Source: JBAVQS01 sp049694275
GTDB lineage: Bacteria > Chloroflexota > Anaerolineae > UBA4142 > SHND01
Length of the DNA: 37,184 bases
Direction: 5' to 3'
Assembly (NCBI GenBank): GCA_049694275.1
Contig: JBAVQS010000166.1
Coordinates: 1-37,184, forward strand
The translations under genes were made by a program, and so were the position numbers. The stretch's first letter is position 1. Every line of letters begins with the position of its first letter. Of this stretch, positions 1 through 6,819 are shown piece after piece. Under the pieces are notes generated by a model, which was not told the DNA's origin, made no database searches, and was given only the letters and a program-made list of their open reading frames with translations.

Positions 1-103
1 CCCCCCTTTTTTTTCGATAGCCCCGCTTTGGTCAGACGGCGATTTCAATCGCGGGTCCCCGCTGGCCGCCGGCCCGGTGGCGAACGCGGACCCAAGGATC
101 GCA

Positions 104-156
104 TGTGCGTTAGCGAGACCCTTCGCACGGCTCAGGGTGACAGCGCTCCCTGAGGC
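104..156. repeat. REP-like interspersed repeat, copy 1
   Basis: A 53-bp segment that recurs at 2159-2211 with only two mismatches (A/G near the middle and C/G towards the end). Its core reads GACCCTTCGC...GGCTCAGGGT, an imperfect inverted arrangement (ACCCT / AGGGT) that could form a short hairpin. The two copies lie in the same orientation on either side of the FGE-fold gene and the pentapeptide-repeat gene. Such short, intergenic, near-identical palindromic units are typical of REP-type repeats. Bases 1-103 before it hold nothing I recognise beyond a short C/T homopolymer run. Confidence 0.7.
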
Positions 157-161
157 CGTGC

Positions 162-189
162 TTGTCGAATCGCGTTCGCGCGATATAAT
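162..189 (+). promoter_or_regulatory. Putative sigma-70 promoter of the FGE-fold gene
   Basis: A perfect TATAAT lies at 184-189, preceded at a 16-bp spacing by TTGTCG (162-167; 4 of 6 matches to TTGACA). The start codon at 213 is preceded by AAGGAGG, so a normal leader of about 16-20 nt with a Shine-Dalgarno site is expected. The -35 box partly adjoins the REP-like repeat. Confidence 0.5.
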
Positions 190-212
190 GGGGGAAGCGA
201 AGGAGGAACTGG

Positions 213-974
213 ATGACCGATAAAGCGATCAAAGAAGCGAACCCACTTGCGCTGGAGCTCGCGCCGGGCGTGACGCTGGAGCTTGTGCGCGTGGCGGCGG
301 GGGAGTTCTTGATGGGGAGCAAAGATGCCGACGAGCAAGCAGACCCCAGTGAAAAGCCGCAGCACAAGGTGTACCTGGACGAGTATCTCATCGGCAAGTA
401 CCCGGTGACGGTGGCCCAGTTCGCCGTATTTGCTCAGGCGACCCATTACAAGACGACAGGAAAAGCCGATGTGCAGAAAAAGGGGAAGCATCCGGCGGTC
501 GGCGTGAATCGGAGCAGCGCGGCGGCATTTTGCGAATGGGCGAGCCAGGTAACCGGGCGCGCGGTGCGGCTGCCAACCGAAGCCGAGTGGGAGAAGGCAG
601 CGCGCGGGACGGACGGGCGCATCTATCCCTGGGGAGACGCCTTTGACGAGAATCTGCTCAATTCCTCCGAGGGTGACAAAGGGGATACCACGCCAGTCGG
701 GAGTTATCCGGGCGGCGCGAGCCCGTATGGCGCGCTGGACATGGCCGGAAATGTCTGGGAGTGGTGCGTAGACTGGTTTGCGGAGGAATATTACCAGAAT
801 TCGCCGGCCCAGAATCCGACCGGCCCCCGCGCGGGGGATTACCGCGTGGCGCGTGGCGGCTCCTTCACCGATCTGCAGGATGACACCCGCTGTGCGGCCC
901 GTCTCAACTCTCTCCCAAACTCCCAGGACAACGCTCAGGGGTTTCGGGTGGCGGTGTCTCTCGCCCGACACTGA
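213..974 (+). CDS. FGE-sulfatase (SUMF1-fold) domain protein
   Basis: A 253-residue single-domain protein of the formylglycine-generating-enzyme/sulfatase-modifying-factor fold. Seen: the family opening VAAGEFLMGS (about residue 29), YLIGKYPVTVAQF, the signature RLPTEAEWEKAARG (about 119-132), YPWGD, GNVWEWC and the closing RGGSF...RCAAR...GFRVA. No signal peptide is visible, so it is probably cytoplasmic. The pair of redox-active cysteines used by true formylglycine generators is absent (the stretch after RGGSF has only one Cys), so sulfatase activation is unlikely; members like this often serve as C-type-lectin-like binding modules or as iron-dependent oxygenases. AAGGAGG, six bases before the ATG, fixes the start. 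The same domain recurs at the C-terminus of the kinase at 15394. Family is certain, function unknown. Confidence 0.88.
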   Translation: MTDKAIKEANPLALELAPGVTLELVRVAAGEFLMGSKDADEQADPSEKPQHKVYLDEYLIGKYPVTVAQFAVFAQATHYKTTGKADVQKKGKHPAVGVNRSSAAAFCEWASQVTGRAVRLPTEAEWEKAARGTDGRIYPWGDAFDENLLNSSEGDKGDTTPVGSYPGGASPYGALDMAGNVWEWCVDWFAEEYYQNSPAQNPTGPRAGDYRVARGGSFTDLQDDTRCAARLNSLPNSQDNAQGFRVAVSLARH

Positions 975-1135
975 ACTTGGGGGGAGAGAGTGGTCAGCGG
1001 ATGGGGGTTTCAAGCGGATTGTCCACAGCCCCATGGGGACCTAGGGTCCGACGGCCTTGAGCCGCGTACGCGACACGGATTTAACGGATGGCGGAGCGAG
1101 GGACGGGGGAAAAGGAAGTATAGGGAGAAGGACAC

Positions 1136-2107
1136 ATGGCGAATGCAGAACAGCTTGCGCTCTTGAAAAAGTGCAGCGCGGCCTACGACTTTACCGAGTG
1201 GAACACCTGGCGAAAGGCCGACGCTAGCTTTCGTCCCGACCTCCGCGAGGCAAACCTCGTCGGGGCATGCCTCATCGGGGCAACCCTCGTAGAAAAGGAA
1301 TCCGATGAGGGGCGTTCTTTAACGCTGGCGCCAATCTATGCGGACCTTGGCGGTGCAGATTTTATCAAGGCAGATCTCACCAATGCAGACCTCACCGGCG
1401 CAGACCTTCGCGGGGCAGATTTCACGGAGGCAGACCTTACCAGCGCAGACCTCACCGGCGCTGATTCTGCCGGTGCAGACCTCCGCGAGGCAATTCTCGA
1501 AGAGGCGAACCTTGAGCGCGTGGACCTCAGACAAATGAATATTGATGAGAGCACGCGGGTGGCCCCGCGGTGGCGACTCATTTGGCAGATTGTCAATGTT
1601 AAGGCGAACCTGCAAGCTCTTGATAATCAAGATCTGCATGACGCGAATTTAGCCGGGGTGGGCCTTACCGGAGCGAACCTCCGCGAGGCGAACCTTCGCG
1701 GGGCGGACCTCACCGGAGCAAACCTGACCCGTGCCAACCTTACCGGGGCAAACCTCACCCGCGCAAACCTCACCAGGGCAAATCTCACCGGAGCGAGCCT
1801 CACTGAGACCAACTTTTCTGGGGCGAACCTCACCGGAGCGATCTTTAGCGGGGCAATGCTCGACGCAGAGGCAGACTGGCTCGAAGCGAACCTCACCGGG
1901 GCATACCTCGACTCGACGATTTTCGCCAACGTCGACCTCAGCCAAGTCAAAGGGCTTGCCGCCGTCAATCACGAGAATTATTCCACCCTCGGCATAGACA
2001 CCCTCTACAAGTCCGGCGGCAACATCCCCGAAGCCTTTCTGCGTGGGTGTGGCGTGCCGGATGCGATGATCGCCTTTGCCAAATCACTCGCCGGCAAAAG
2101 CCATTGA
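1136..2107 (+). CDS. Pentapeptide-repeat protein
   Basis: A 323-residue protein made mostly of A(D/N)LxG/xxADL-type five-residue repeats in two blocks, roughly residues 65-135 and 160-250. They are separated by a linker containing STRVAPRWRLIWQIVN, which resembles linkers seen in other bacterial pentapeptide proteins. The repeats are expected to fold as a right-handed quadrilateral beta-helix. The N-terminal 40 residues and the C-terminal 60 (ending AFAKSLAGKSH) are not repeats; the latter, with NIPEAFLRGCGVPDAMI, resembles the tail of similar Chloroflexota and cyanobacterial proteins. GAAGGACAC precedes the ATG. The strong 15-bp DNA periodicity produces long open frames on the opposite strand that are not genes. 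Biochemical role unknown: some relatives protect gyrase, but nothing here points to that. Confidence 0.9.
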   Translation: MANAEQLALLKKCSAAYDFTEWNTWRKADASFRPDLREANLVGACLIGATLVEKESDEGRSLTLAPIYADLGGADFIKADLTNADLTGADLRGADFTEADLTSADLTGADSAGADLREAILEEANLERVDLRQMNIDESTRVAPRWRLIWQIVNVKANLQALDNQDLHDANLAGVGLTGANLREANLRGADLTGANLTRANLTGANLTRANLTRANLTGASLTETNFSGANLTGAIFSGAMLDAEADWLEANLTGAYLDSTIFANVDLSQVKGLAAVNHENYSTLGIDTLYKSGGNIPEAFLRGCGVPDAMIAFAKSLAGKSH

Positions 2108-2158
2108 GTTCCACTATCCGTTCGGTGTCCGTTGACGCCCGCTATCCGCCGCCTCGTG

Positions 2159-2245
2159 TGTGCGTTAGCGAGACCCTTCGCGCGGCTCAGGGTGACAGCG
2201 CTGCCTGAGGCAAGCGTGCGGCTCAGGGTGACAGCGCTGCTTGGG
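2159..2245. repeat. REP-like repeat, copy 2 plus a partial third unit
   Basis: Bases 2159-2211 repeat 104-156 with two mismatches. A shortened third unit (GCGGCTCAGGGTGACAGCGC onward, about 2218-2245) follows directly, so the element is partly tandem here. It occupies the space between the pentapeptide gene and the convergent PTPS gene. Similar units may be scattered elsewhere in the genome. Confidence 0.7.
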
Positions 2246-2290
2246 ACAAGTGCGCAAGCCCTGGCGGGTGTATAGCAAAGCTGTGGACCA

Positions 2291-2316
2291 CGAAAGCCGC
2301 GAAAGCCGCGAAAGCC
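2291..2316. repeat. 9-bp tandem repeat, nearly three units
   Basis: CGAAAGCCG is repeated at 2291-2299 and 2300-2308, followed by CGAAAGCC at 2309-2316. It sits in the roughly 290-bp gene-free stretch between 2107 and 2397, which otherwise holds only the REP-like units. No terminator hairpin with a T-run was found for the two convergent genes. Confidence 0.6.
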
Positions 2317-2396
2317 ATTAGTGGTTCACTCCCTGCCCCCGACTATCCGGCTACCCGACTTCAAATCCCTGCCTACCAGTGTCCGTGTTTCCCTGT

Positions 2397-2777
2397 CTAC
2401 CCCATCATTTCCTCATACGCCGACCACGCGATGTCATTCTCCCAAACCTGCACGCGGACCCGCGTGAGGTTGGTCGCATGGATGCGCTGCAGAAAGACGT
2501 GCAGGAAGATGCGCGAGAGGTGCTCGATACTGGGGTTTAGCCCGGCGAACTCAGGGAGGTCGTTGAGCGTCCGGTCGCGGAAATAGGCGGCGACCTCGTC
2601 GAGCGCCTGCGTGATGTCCACGATGTCCACCATATAGCCGTGCGCGTCGAGACGCTCGCCGCTCAACTGGACCTCGACCTGGTAATGATGCGCGTGTTTC
2701 GTATTCTCGGCGCCCCAGTCGCCGCCGAAGAGAAAATGCTGCGCGACAAAGTCGCGTCGGACTGCGGTGGTGTACAT
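2397..2777 (-). CDS. 6-pyruvoyl-tetrahydropterin synthase / QueD family protein (PTPS-III-like)
   Basis: A 126-residue T-fold enzyme of the PTPS/QueD family. The zinc ligands are visible as His14 and the HxH pair His28/His30 (KHAHHY), and the C-terminal VWENDIAW supplies the expected pterin-anchoring Glu. The catalytic Cys that QueD and eukaryotic PTPS carry four residues before the HxH motif is replaced by Glu24. That substitution is known from PTPS-III enzymes, which cleave dihydroneopterin triphosphate to 6-hydroxymethyl-dihydropterin and can replace folB. The start at 2777 is chosen because GGGGAGG lies just upstream; a longer reading adds 15 residues of no family resemblance. It is last in a minus-strand set with the dehydrogenase, RibD-type reductase and GTP cyclohydrolase II, separated by a 110-bp gap that holds a 7-bp hairpin (2801-2823). 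Family sure, substrate inferred. Confidence 0.85.
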   Translation of the reverse strand: MYTTAVRRDFVAQHFLFGGDWGAENTKHAHHYQVEVQLSGERLDAHGYMVDIVDITQALDEVAAYFRDRTLNDLPEFAGLNPSIEHLSRIFLHVFLQRIHATNLTRVRVQVWENDIAWSAYEEMMG

Positions 2778-2887
2778 GAAACCTCCCCGTGCGTCAATTT
2801 TTTGGAAGTGAGATTTTTCCAAAGGCGGAACGTCCCCTTGGGAGACCTAATCGGCTCCCTACGGTCGAATGACATGCGTAAGGTAAG

Positions 2888-3901
2888 TCAAAAAGTAAGA
2901 ATGACCTGGAGCGCCTGCTCGGGCGCCTGGTCGAGTAGGGCATACGCCTGCGCCGCGTCGGCAAAGCAAAAGCGATGCGTGATGAGCGGGGCGACCGGTA
3001 TGCGGCGGAGCATCTCCCAGGCGACATCCATGCGCCGCGCCTTGGTCCAGCGCCCCATCCGTTCCGGCGCGAGGGTGCTCACCTGACTGCTCATGAGGCG
3101 AATCCGGCTCCGGTGAAAAGAGCCGCCGAGGTTCACCGGCGCCTGTTTTTGTCCGTACCATGAACCGATCACGATGCGCCCTGCAAAACCGGTCAACTCG
3201 ATGGCGAGGTTGACCGCAGCCGGATTCCCCGACAACTCGTACGTGAGGTCCGCGTCATCAGGCCCCAACAGGTCGCGGGCTTGCTGCACCTGGGCGGCAT
3301 CGGAGGGGTCAAAGGCTGCCGTCGCGCCCAGCCCGCGCGAGGCTTCGCGGCGTGGCGAAAACCGGTCGAGGGTCAACAGACAGGCAAGCGGCATTCGCGC
3401 CAGGAGCGCCGTTGTCAAGAGGCCGACAATCCCCTGGCCCAACACGAGCACCCGTTCCCCGATCGACGGCGCGCCGTCCATGACGAAATTGACCGCCGTC
3501 TCCATGTTGGGCAGCAAGGCCGCGTGCTCAGGGGCAATGTCGTCGGGCAATGGGATGAGGTCGGCGGGCGCGGCCAGGAAATGACTGGCGTGCGGTTGAA
3601 AGGCAAAGACGAGCCGGCCGAGCCAGCCTGGCGGGACCGCCGCGCCGGCCTCGATCACGCGCCCCACGGAGGCATACCCATACTGGAGGGGATAATGAAT
3701 CTGGCCGGCAAGCCCGGGGAGGACGGCATCGACCGCCATGCCGGCCGGCGCCTGCCCGCGATAGAACAAGAGCTCGGTTCCGGCGCTGATCGCCGAAAAG
3801 AGGGTCTGGACCAACACCTGCGCTGAACCGACCGCGGGGAGCGGTTCCGCGCGAACGACGATTTCGTAGGGGGCTTGAAACCAGAGCGTTTGTCGTTCCA
3901 T
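2888..3901 (-). CDS. Medium-chain (zinc-type ADH-like) dehydrogenase
   Basis: A 337-residue MDR-superfamily oxidoreductase. A GroES-like N-terminal domain (SAGTELLFYRG, YPLQYGYASVGRVIEAG) is followed by a Rossmann domain with the GQGIVG nucleotide-binding motif near residue 157, and by YELSGNPAAV and GSWYGQ. The Cys and His ligands of a catalytic zinc are not apparent (Ser-Ala-Gly-Thr replaces the usual Cys region). This pattern is shared with the BchC-like branch and others, so it may work without zinc. The reading frame can be extended to TTG at 3913, but ATG at 3901 has GGAG at good spacing and overlaps the ribD-like stop codon by one base (TGATG), implying translational coupling. Its place in the operon suggests a pterin- or sugar-side-chain carbonyl/alcohol substrate; this is inference. 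Confidence 0.85.
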   Translation of the reverse strand: MERQTLWFQAPYEIVVRAEPLPAVGSAQVLVQTLFSAISAGTELLFYRGQAPAGMAVDAVLPGLAGQIHYPLQYGYASVGRVIEAGAAVPPGWLGRLVFAFQPHASHFLAAPADLIPLPDDIAPEHAALLPNMETAVNFVMDGAPSIGERVLVLGQGIVGLLTTALLARMPLACLLTLDRFSPRREASRGLGATAAFDPSDAAQVQQARDLLGPDDADLTYELSGNPAAVNLAIELTGFAGRIVIGSWYGQKQAPVNLGGSFHRSRIRLMSSQVSTLAPERMGRWTKARRMDVAWEMLRRIPVAPLITHRFCFADAAQAYALLDQAPEQALQVILTF

Positions 3902-4599
3902 CAGGGACTCCAATCCAGGTCGCCCGATACAATCAGGTCCTGGCCGGCGCGCTCGATGGACATATTTCGCAAGCGTGGAAAAGCGCCGGTTTCGGATACG
4001 AGATCGACGACCCCGCGCACGCCGCCGATGAAGGTTGGCGCCAGAGTGAGGATGACGCGATCGACCAGCCGCGCCCGCAGAAAAGAGGTAATGACGCGAG
4101 CGCCCCCTTCGACCATCAATGTGCGGATGCCTTCGCTCGCCAGTCGTTCTAAAAGGGGGGCGAGATCAATCCGGGACGAATCCGCGCCGGCAGATGGAAG
4201 TCGCCAGACACACCCCCCCGCTGCGACGAGCGCGCGTTCGCGTTCCAATGGCGCGGAGTGCGTCGCAGCGAGGATGGTCTGCCGTGCGGCGTCGAGACAG
4301 CGTGCGCGGGGCGGGCAGCGCAACTCGCTGTCGAGAATGACCGGGCGGGGGTTGGGGCCGGCGGCGAGGCGAACGTTGAGCTGGGGATCGTCGGCCAGTA
4401 CGGTACCAATGCCGGCCAGAATCGCGTCGTGGGCGGCGCGTAATTGATGCGTGAACCGGAGGGATTCGGCGCCGCTGAGGGCAAGCGGCCGGCCCGGCTG
4501 CGCGGCAATCGAGCCGTCGAGGCTCGATGCAAAGGTGAGTGTAACAAAGGGGCGGGGACGCGGCTCAGCGACTATCAAGTCCCAGCGCCCCCGCAGCAT
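3901..4599 (-). CDS. RibD C-terminal-type pyrimidine reductase (no deaminase domain)
   Basis: A 232-residue dihydrofolate-reductase-like protein corresponding to the RibD_C / archaeal 2,5-diamino-6-ribosylamino-pyrimidinone 5'-phosphate reductase family. Seen: TLTFASSLDGSIA (substrate/NADPH strand), AILAGIGTVLADDPQLNVR, and the closing LMVEGGARVITSFL...LAPTFIGG. The zinc deaminase half of bifunctional RibD is absent. I start at ATG 4599, preceded by AAGGGGGG, which gives a 35-bp overlap with ribA; the longer open frame upstream is antiparallel noise inside the ribA tail. The adjacent GTP cyclohydrolase II makes the formylated-then-deformylated pyrimidine that such reductases act on. No ribE or ribH accompanies it, so a role outside riboflavin synthesis is possible. 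Confidence 0.87.
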   Translation of the reverse strand: MLRGRWDLIVAEPRPRPFVTLTFASSLDGSIAAQPGRPLALSGAESLRFTHQLRAAHDAILAGIGTVLADDPQLNVRLAAGPNPRPVILDSELRCPPRARCLDAARQTILAATHSAPLERERALVAAGGCVWRLPSAGADSSRIDLAPLLERLASEGIRTLMVEGGARVITSFLRARLVDRVILTLAPTFIGGVRGVVDLVSETGAFPRLRNMSIERAGQDLIVSGDLDWSP

Positions 4600-5263
4600 G
4601 ACCCCCCTTGCCGTTCCCCTTGTGACGCCCATTGCCATTTCCGTTATGAGGACGGGCGGCCAGTGGGAGATCGAGCACATGGCGCATGCGCCGCGCTTTG
4701 GTTTCCAGATAGCTCTGATTAAAGCGATGGACGGTGGATTGGTGCGGGACGCGCTCGGTGACAAGAATACCCTTTTCCGTCAGCCGCTCGACCTTGTCGG
4801 GGTTGTTGGTCAGCAGGCGCGCCGAGCGAACTCCCAGGTCCTTGAGGATGAGCGCGGCGGGCGTATAGTCCCGCTCGTCGGCGCCGTGCCCGAGCGCCAG
4901 GTTGGCGTCCACCGTATCATAGCCCTCGTCCTGCAGGTTGTAGGCGCGCAGCTTGCTGAGCAGGCCGATGCCGCGCCCCTCCTGCCGCAAATAGACGACG
5001 ACGCCGGCGCCCTCTTCGGCAATGCGCTCCATCGCCCGTTCCAGTTGATCGCCGCAGTCGCAGCGGAGCGAGCCCAAGACATCGCCGGTGAAACATTCCG
5101 AGTGCACGCGCACCAGCGCGTTTTCCCGGCCGCCTACGTCGCCCATCACCAGCGCCAGGTGCTCGCTTGTATCCTGGTTGTTGCGATAGAGGTACAACTG
5201 AAACTCGCCGAACTGCGTCGGGATGCGCGCCGCAGCCATGCGTAAGAGCTCATAGTCTGTCAT
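4565..5263 (-). CDS. ribA: GTP cyclohydrolase II, stand-alone
   Basis: A 232-residue GTP cyclohydrolase II without a fused RibB domain. The zinc ligands Cys57, Cys68 and Cys70 (HSECFTGDVLGSLRCDCG) are present, as are the triphosphate loop YLRQEGRGIGL (91-101), RAYNLQD with Tyr108 at the place of E. coli Tyr105 (a residue linked to true GCH II chemistry), and LLTNNPDKV. It should convert GTP to 2,5-diamino-6-ribosylamino-4-pyrimidinone 5'-phosphate, formate and pyrophosphate. The last 25 residues are an unusual Gly/Asn/His/Lys-rich tail (HNGNGNGRHKGNGKGG) beyond the catalytic domain, probably disordered. No strong Shine-Dalgarno site precedes the ATG. It overlaps the reductase gene and follows the small membrane protein by 38 bp, so all are likely one transcript. 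Confidence 0.93.
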   Translation of the reverse strand: MTDYELLRMAAARIPTQFGEFQLYLYRNNQDTSEHLALVMGDVGGRENALVRVHSECFTGDVLGSLRCDCGDQLERAMERIAEEGAGVVVYLRQEGRGIGLLSKLRAYNLQDEGYDTVDANLALGHGADERDYTPAALILKDLGVRSARLLTNNPDKVERLTEKGILVTERVPHQSTVHRFNQSYLETKARRMRHVLDLPLAARPHNGNGNGRHKGNGKGGHAAGALGLDSR

Positions 5264-5301
5264 AATCGTGCTCGCGTCTGGGTCGGTTTGAACCGCACGC
5301 T

Positions 5302-5643
5302 CTACTTTTGTCGCGCTTCGAGGACCAGCAGTGTAATTAACGCAATCTCGGCCAACTTGGTCGGATAGCCGATCGCCAGGGTTTTATCGCCGATGAAAAC
5401 CCAGCCGATGATGGTCACGGTGGCAAAGGCGACGAGCACCCAGCGGATGAGAGCATGGCGCGCGGCGAGCTGCGGGATGGGCAGGTAGAGCGCGGCGACC
5501 AGCGCCAGGTACCCCAGCCCGTTTGCAAGGAACATGGGGTCGACGGTCGAAACGCCCAGGTAGAGATGGACCGCCGCCGTAAAGAGGGTCAGCAAGATGA
5601 TGGCGATCTGCATCGGTCCGATCCGTTGATTAGCTTGTGTCAT
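5302..5643 (-). CDS. Small integral membrane protein
   Basis: A 113-residue, very hydrophobic protein with about four membrane helices (starting IAIILLTLFTAAVHLYLG, FLANGLGYLALVAALYL, WVLVAFATVTIIGWVFIG, LAEIALITLLVLEA). A His and short polar loops are the only notable features, and I recognise no functional motif. GAGGAG eight bases before the ATG supports the start, and TATAAA (complement of 5670-5675) could be its -10 box. It lies upstream of ribA by 38 bp on the same strand and may begin that transcript. Function unknown. Confidence 0.75.
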   Translation of the reverse strand: MTQANQRIGPMQIAIILLTLFTAAVHLYLGVSTVDPMFLANGLGYLALVAALYLPIPQLAARHALIRWVLVAFATVTIIGWVFIGDKTLAIGYPTKLAEIALITLLVLEARQK

Positions 5644-5717
5644 GGCAACGCTCCTCTGCGCAATAAGAGTTTATAAATGATACGAATAAAGATTCTTTTT
5701 GGATGTAGCTCGCCCGT

Positions 5718-6617
5718 TCAGCGCCGCACAGGCTGGCGGATGATCAACTCCCGGACGGCCCCTGTAATGGCGCACGTAATTGCGGCGGCATCGCCCTGTT
5801 TCGCCAGGTCCCCGGCCGGCAGGGGCGGACCGAACTCAATCCGAGGGTGCATGCGGGACCTGGCCCGGCCGGTCGCGTGTAGAAAAGCCTGGATGCTGGC
5901 CGCCACCTTTTCGCGATCTTTTCGCGCTCGGCGCAAACGCGTCAGGGGATGGCGCAGAGAAGGCGCATCGATCACGCCGCTGATGATGACCGGCACGATA
6001 ACCGCATCCGGCGCCATGCGAACAAAGAGGGCCAGACTGTCGGACCAGGTGGCCAGCGATTCGACGGCGCCGCGCATCACTGCCGGGTCCGGCTCGATCT
6101 GTCCGGCCGGGTTGATCATCACGGCGCCTCCTTTTTGCAGGTGACGCGCGACCTGCCTGACGATTCCCAGGCGCTGTCCCGGCTCTTCGGAAACATAGAG
6201 CAGGTACTGAGAGACATGCGGGAGGGCACGTAGAAAGGGCCGGTCATTCGAGACCACGCGCAGATCAGGCCGAGGGATGGCGGAAAAACAGGCCAGGGTA
6301 TCGGTCATCCCCGGATGATTCGAAACTAAAAGCGCGCCGCCGGTCCTGGGCACATTCCGGGCCCCAACGATGCTCAGCCGCTTGACATAAGTGACGATCA
6401 ACTCGCGCGCGGCTGCCTGCAGGCCGATGGCGCCAACGCGGGCGTCGAATTGCACCACCTGTCGCGCGAGCAGTCTGGCCGGCCATTTCAACGTAAGGTC
6501 GATCGCGCCGCGCCCGCGCTGGATTTCACCCAGTCCGAAATTATCGAGCATGTCCTGGATGTTGATGCGAGTCAGCATCTCGATTGGATCGGGTTGAGCA
6601 AACTCCGATGAGCCCAT
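5718..6617 (-). CDS. PlsC-like 1-acyl-glycerol-phosphate acyltransferase family protein
   Basis: A 299-residue acyltransferase of the LPLAT/PlsC type. The catalytic NHPGMTD (NHx4D, His near residue 100) follows ALLVSNHPG. The later block AVMINPAGQIEPD stands where PlsC proteins have the FPEGTRS-like substrate motif, so the phosphate-binding site is altered. There is no obvious N-terminal membrane helix; the first 80 residues (INIQDMLDNFGL...) are amphipathic. I place the start at 6617 because AGGAGAG precedes it; the upstream extension lacks a ribosome site. It probably transfers acyl groups in membrane lipid synthesis, but the acceptor cannot be told from sequence. A perfect -10 box lies 40 bp upstream. 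Confidence 0.8.
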   Translation of the reverse strand: MGSSEFAQPDPIEMLTRINIQDMLDNFGLGEIQRGRGAIDLTLKWPARLLARQVVQFDARVGAIGLQAAARELIVTYVKRLSIVGARNVPRTGGALLVSNHPGMTDTLACFSAIPRPDLRVVSNDRPFLRALPHVSQYLLYVSEEPGQRLGIVRQVARHLQKGGAVMINPAGQIEPDPAVMRGAVESLATWSDSLALFVRMAPDAVIVPVIISGVIDAPSLRHPLTRLRRARKDREKVAASIQAFLHATGRARSRMHPRIEFGPPLPAGDLAKQGDAAAITCAITGAVRELIIRQPVRR

Positions 6618-6657
6618 CGTTTGACTCTCCTGCCGGTCAGGGCAAAAGTGCATCTCT

Positions 6658-6663
6658 ATTATA
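6658..6663 (-). promoter_or_regulatory. -10 box for the acyltransferase
   Basis: The complement of 6658-6663 reads TATAAT, about 40 bp before the chosen ATG, leaving a normal leader with AGGAGAG. A T-rich run lies at the -35 distance but is not a good match. Confidence 0.45.
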
Positions 6664-6720
6664 CGACAGAAATCGCCAAAAAAACGCCGCTATTCTCCGT
6701 ACATAGGCTTTTTTAATACC

Positions 6721-6756
6721 GAAAGGACGCTGGAAAGGACGCTGGAAAGGACGCCG
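6721..6756. repeat. 12-bp direct repeat, three units, upstream of the sigma factor
   Basis: GAAAGGACGCTG at 6721-6732 and 6733-6744, then GAAAGGACGCCG at 6745-6756: three head-to-tail units with one mismatch. They lie 64-99 bp before the sigma-factor ATG, in the intergenic region shared with the divergent acyltransferase. The position suits a regulator-binding array or a slippage-prone spacer. Confidence 0.75.
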
Positions 6757-6819
6757 CGCGGGTACCCTTCATAGTGGAACCAAACGGAAAGAAATGGCCT
6801 TTACAGGAAAGGGAATGGG

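Noticed and set aside
213..974. Formylglycine-generating activity for the FGE-fold protein.
   Set aside because: The two active-site cysteines are missing and no sulfatase gene is near.
1319..1972. Several long open frames antisense to the pentapeptide gene, rich in Arg/Ser/Ala repeats.
   Set aside because: They follow from the 15-bp periodicity of the real gene, have no start signals and no independent family resemblance.
2801..2823. TTTGGAA...TTCCAAA hairpin between the dehydrogenase and the PTPS gene as a terminator.
   Set aside because: The stem is short and AT-rich and lacks a T-run in the direction of transcription; it could be an operator but nothing supports that.
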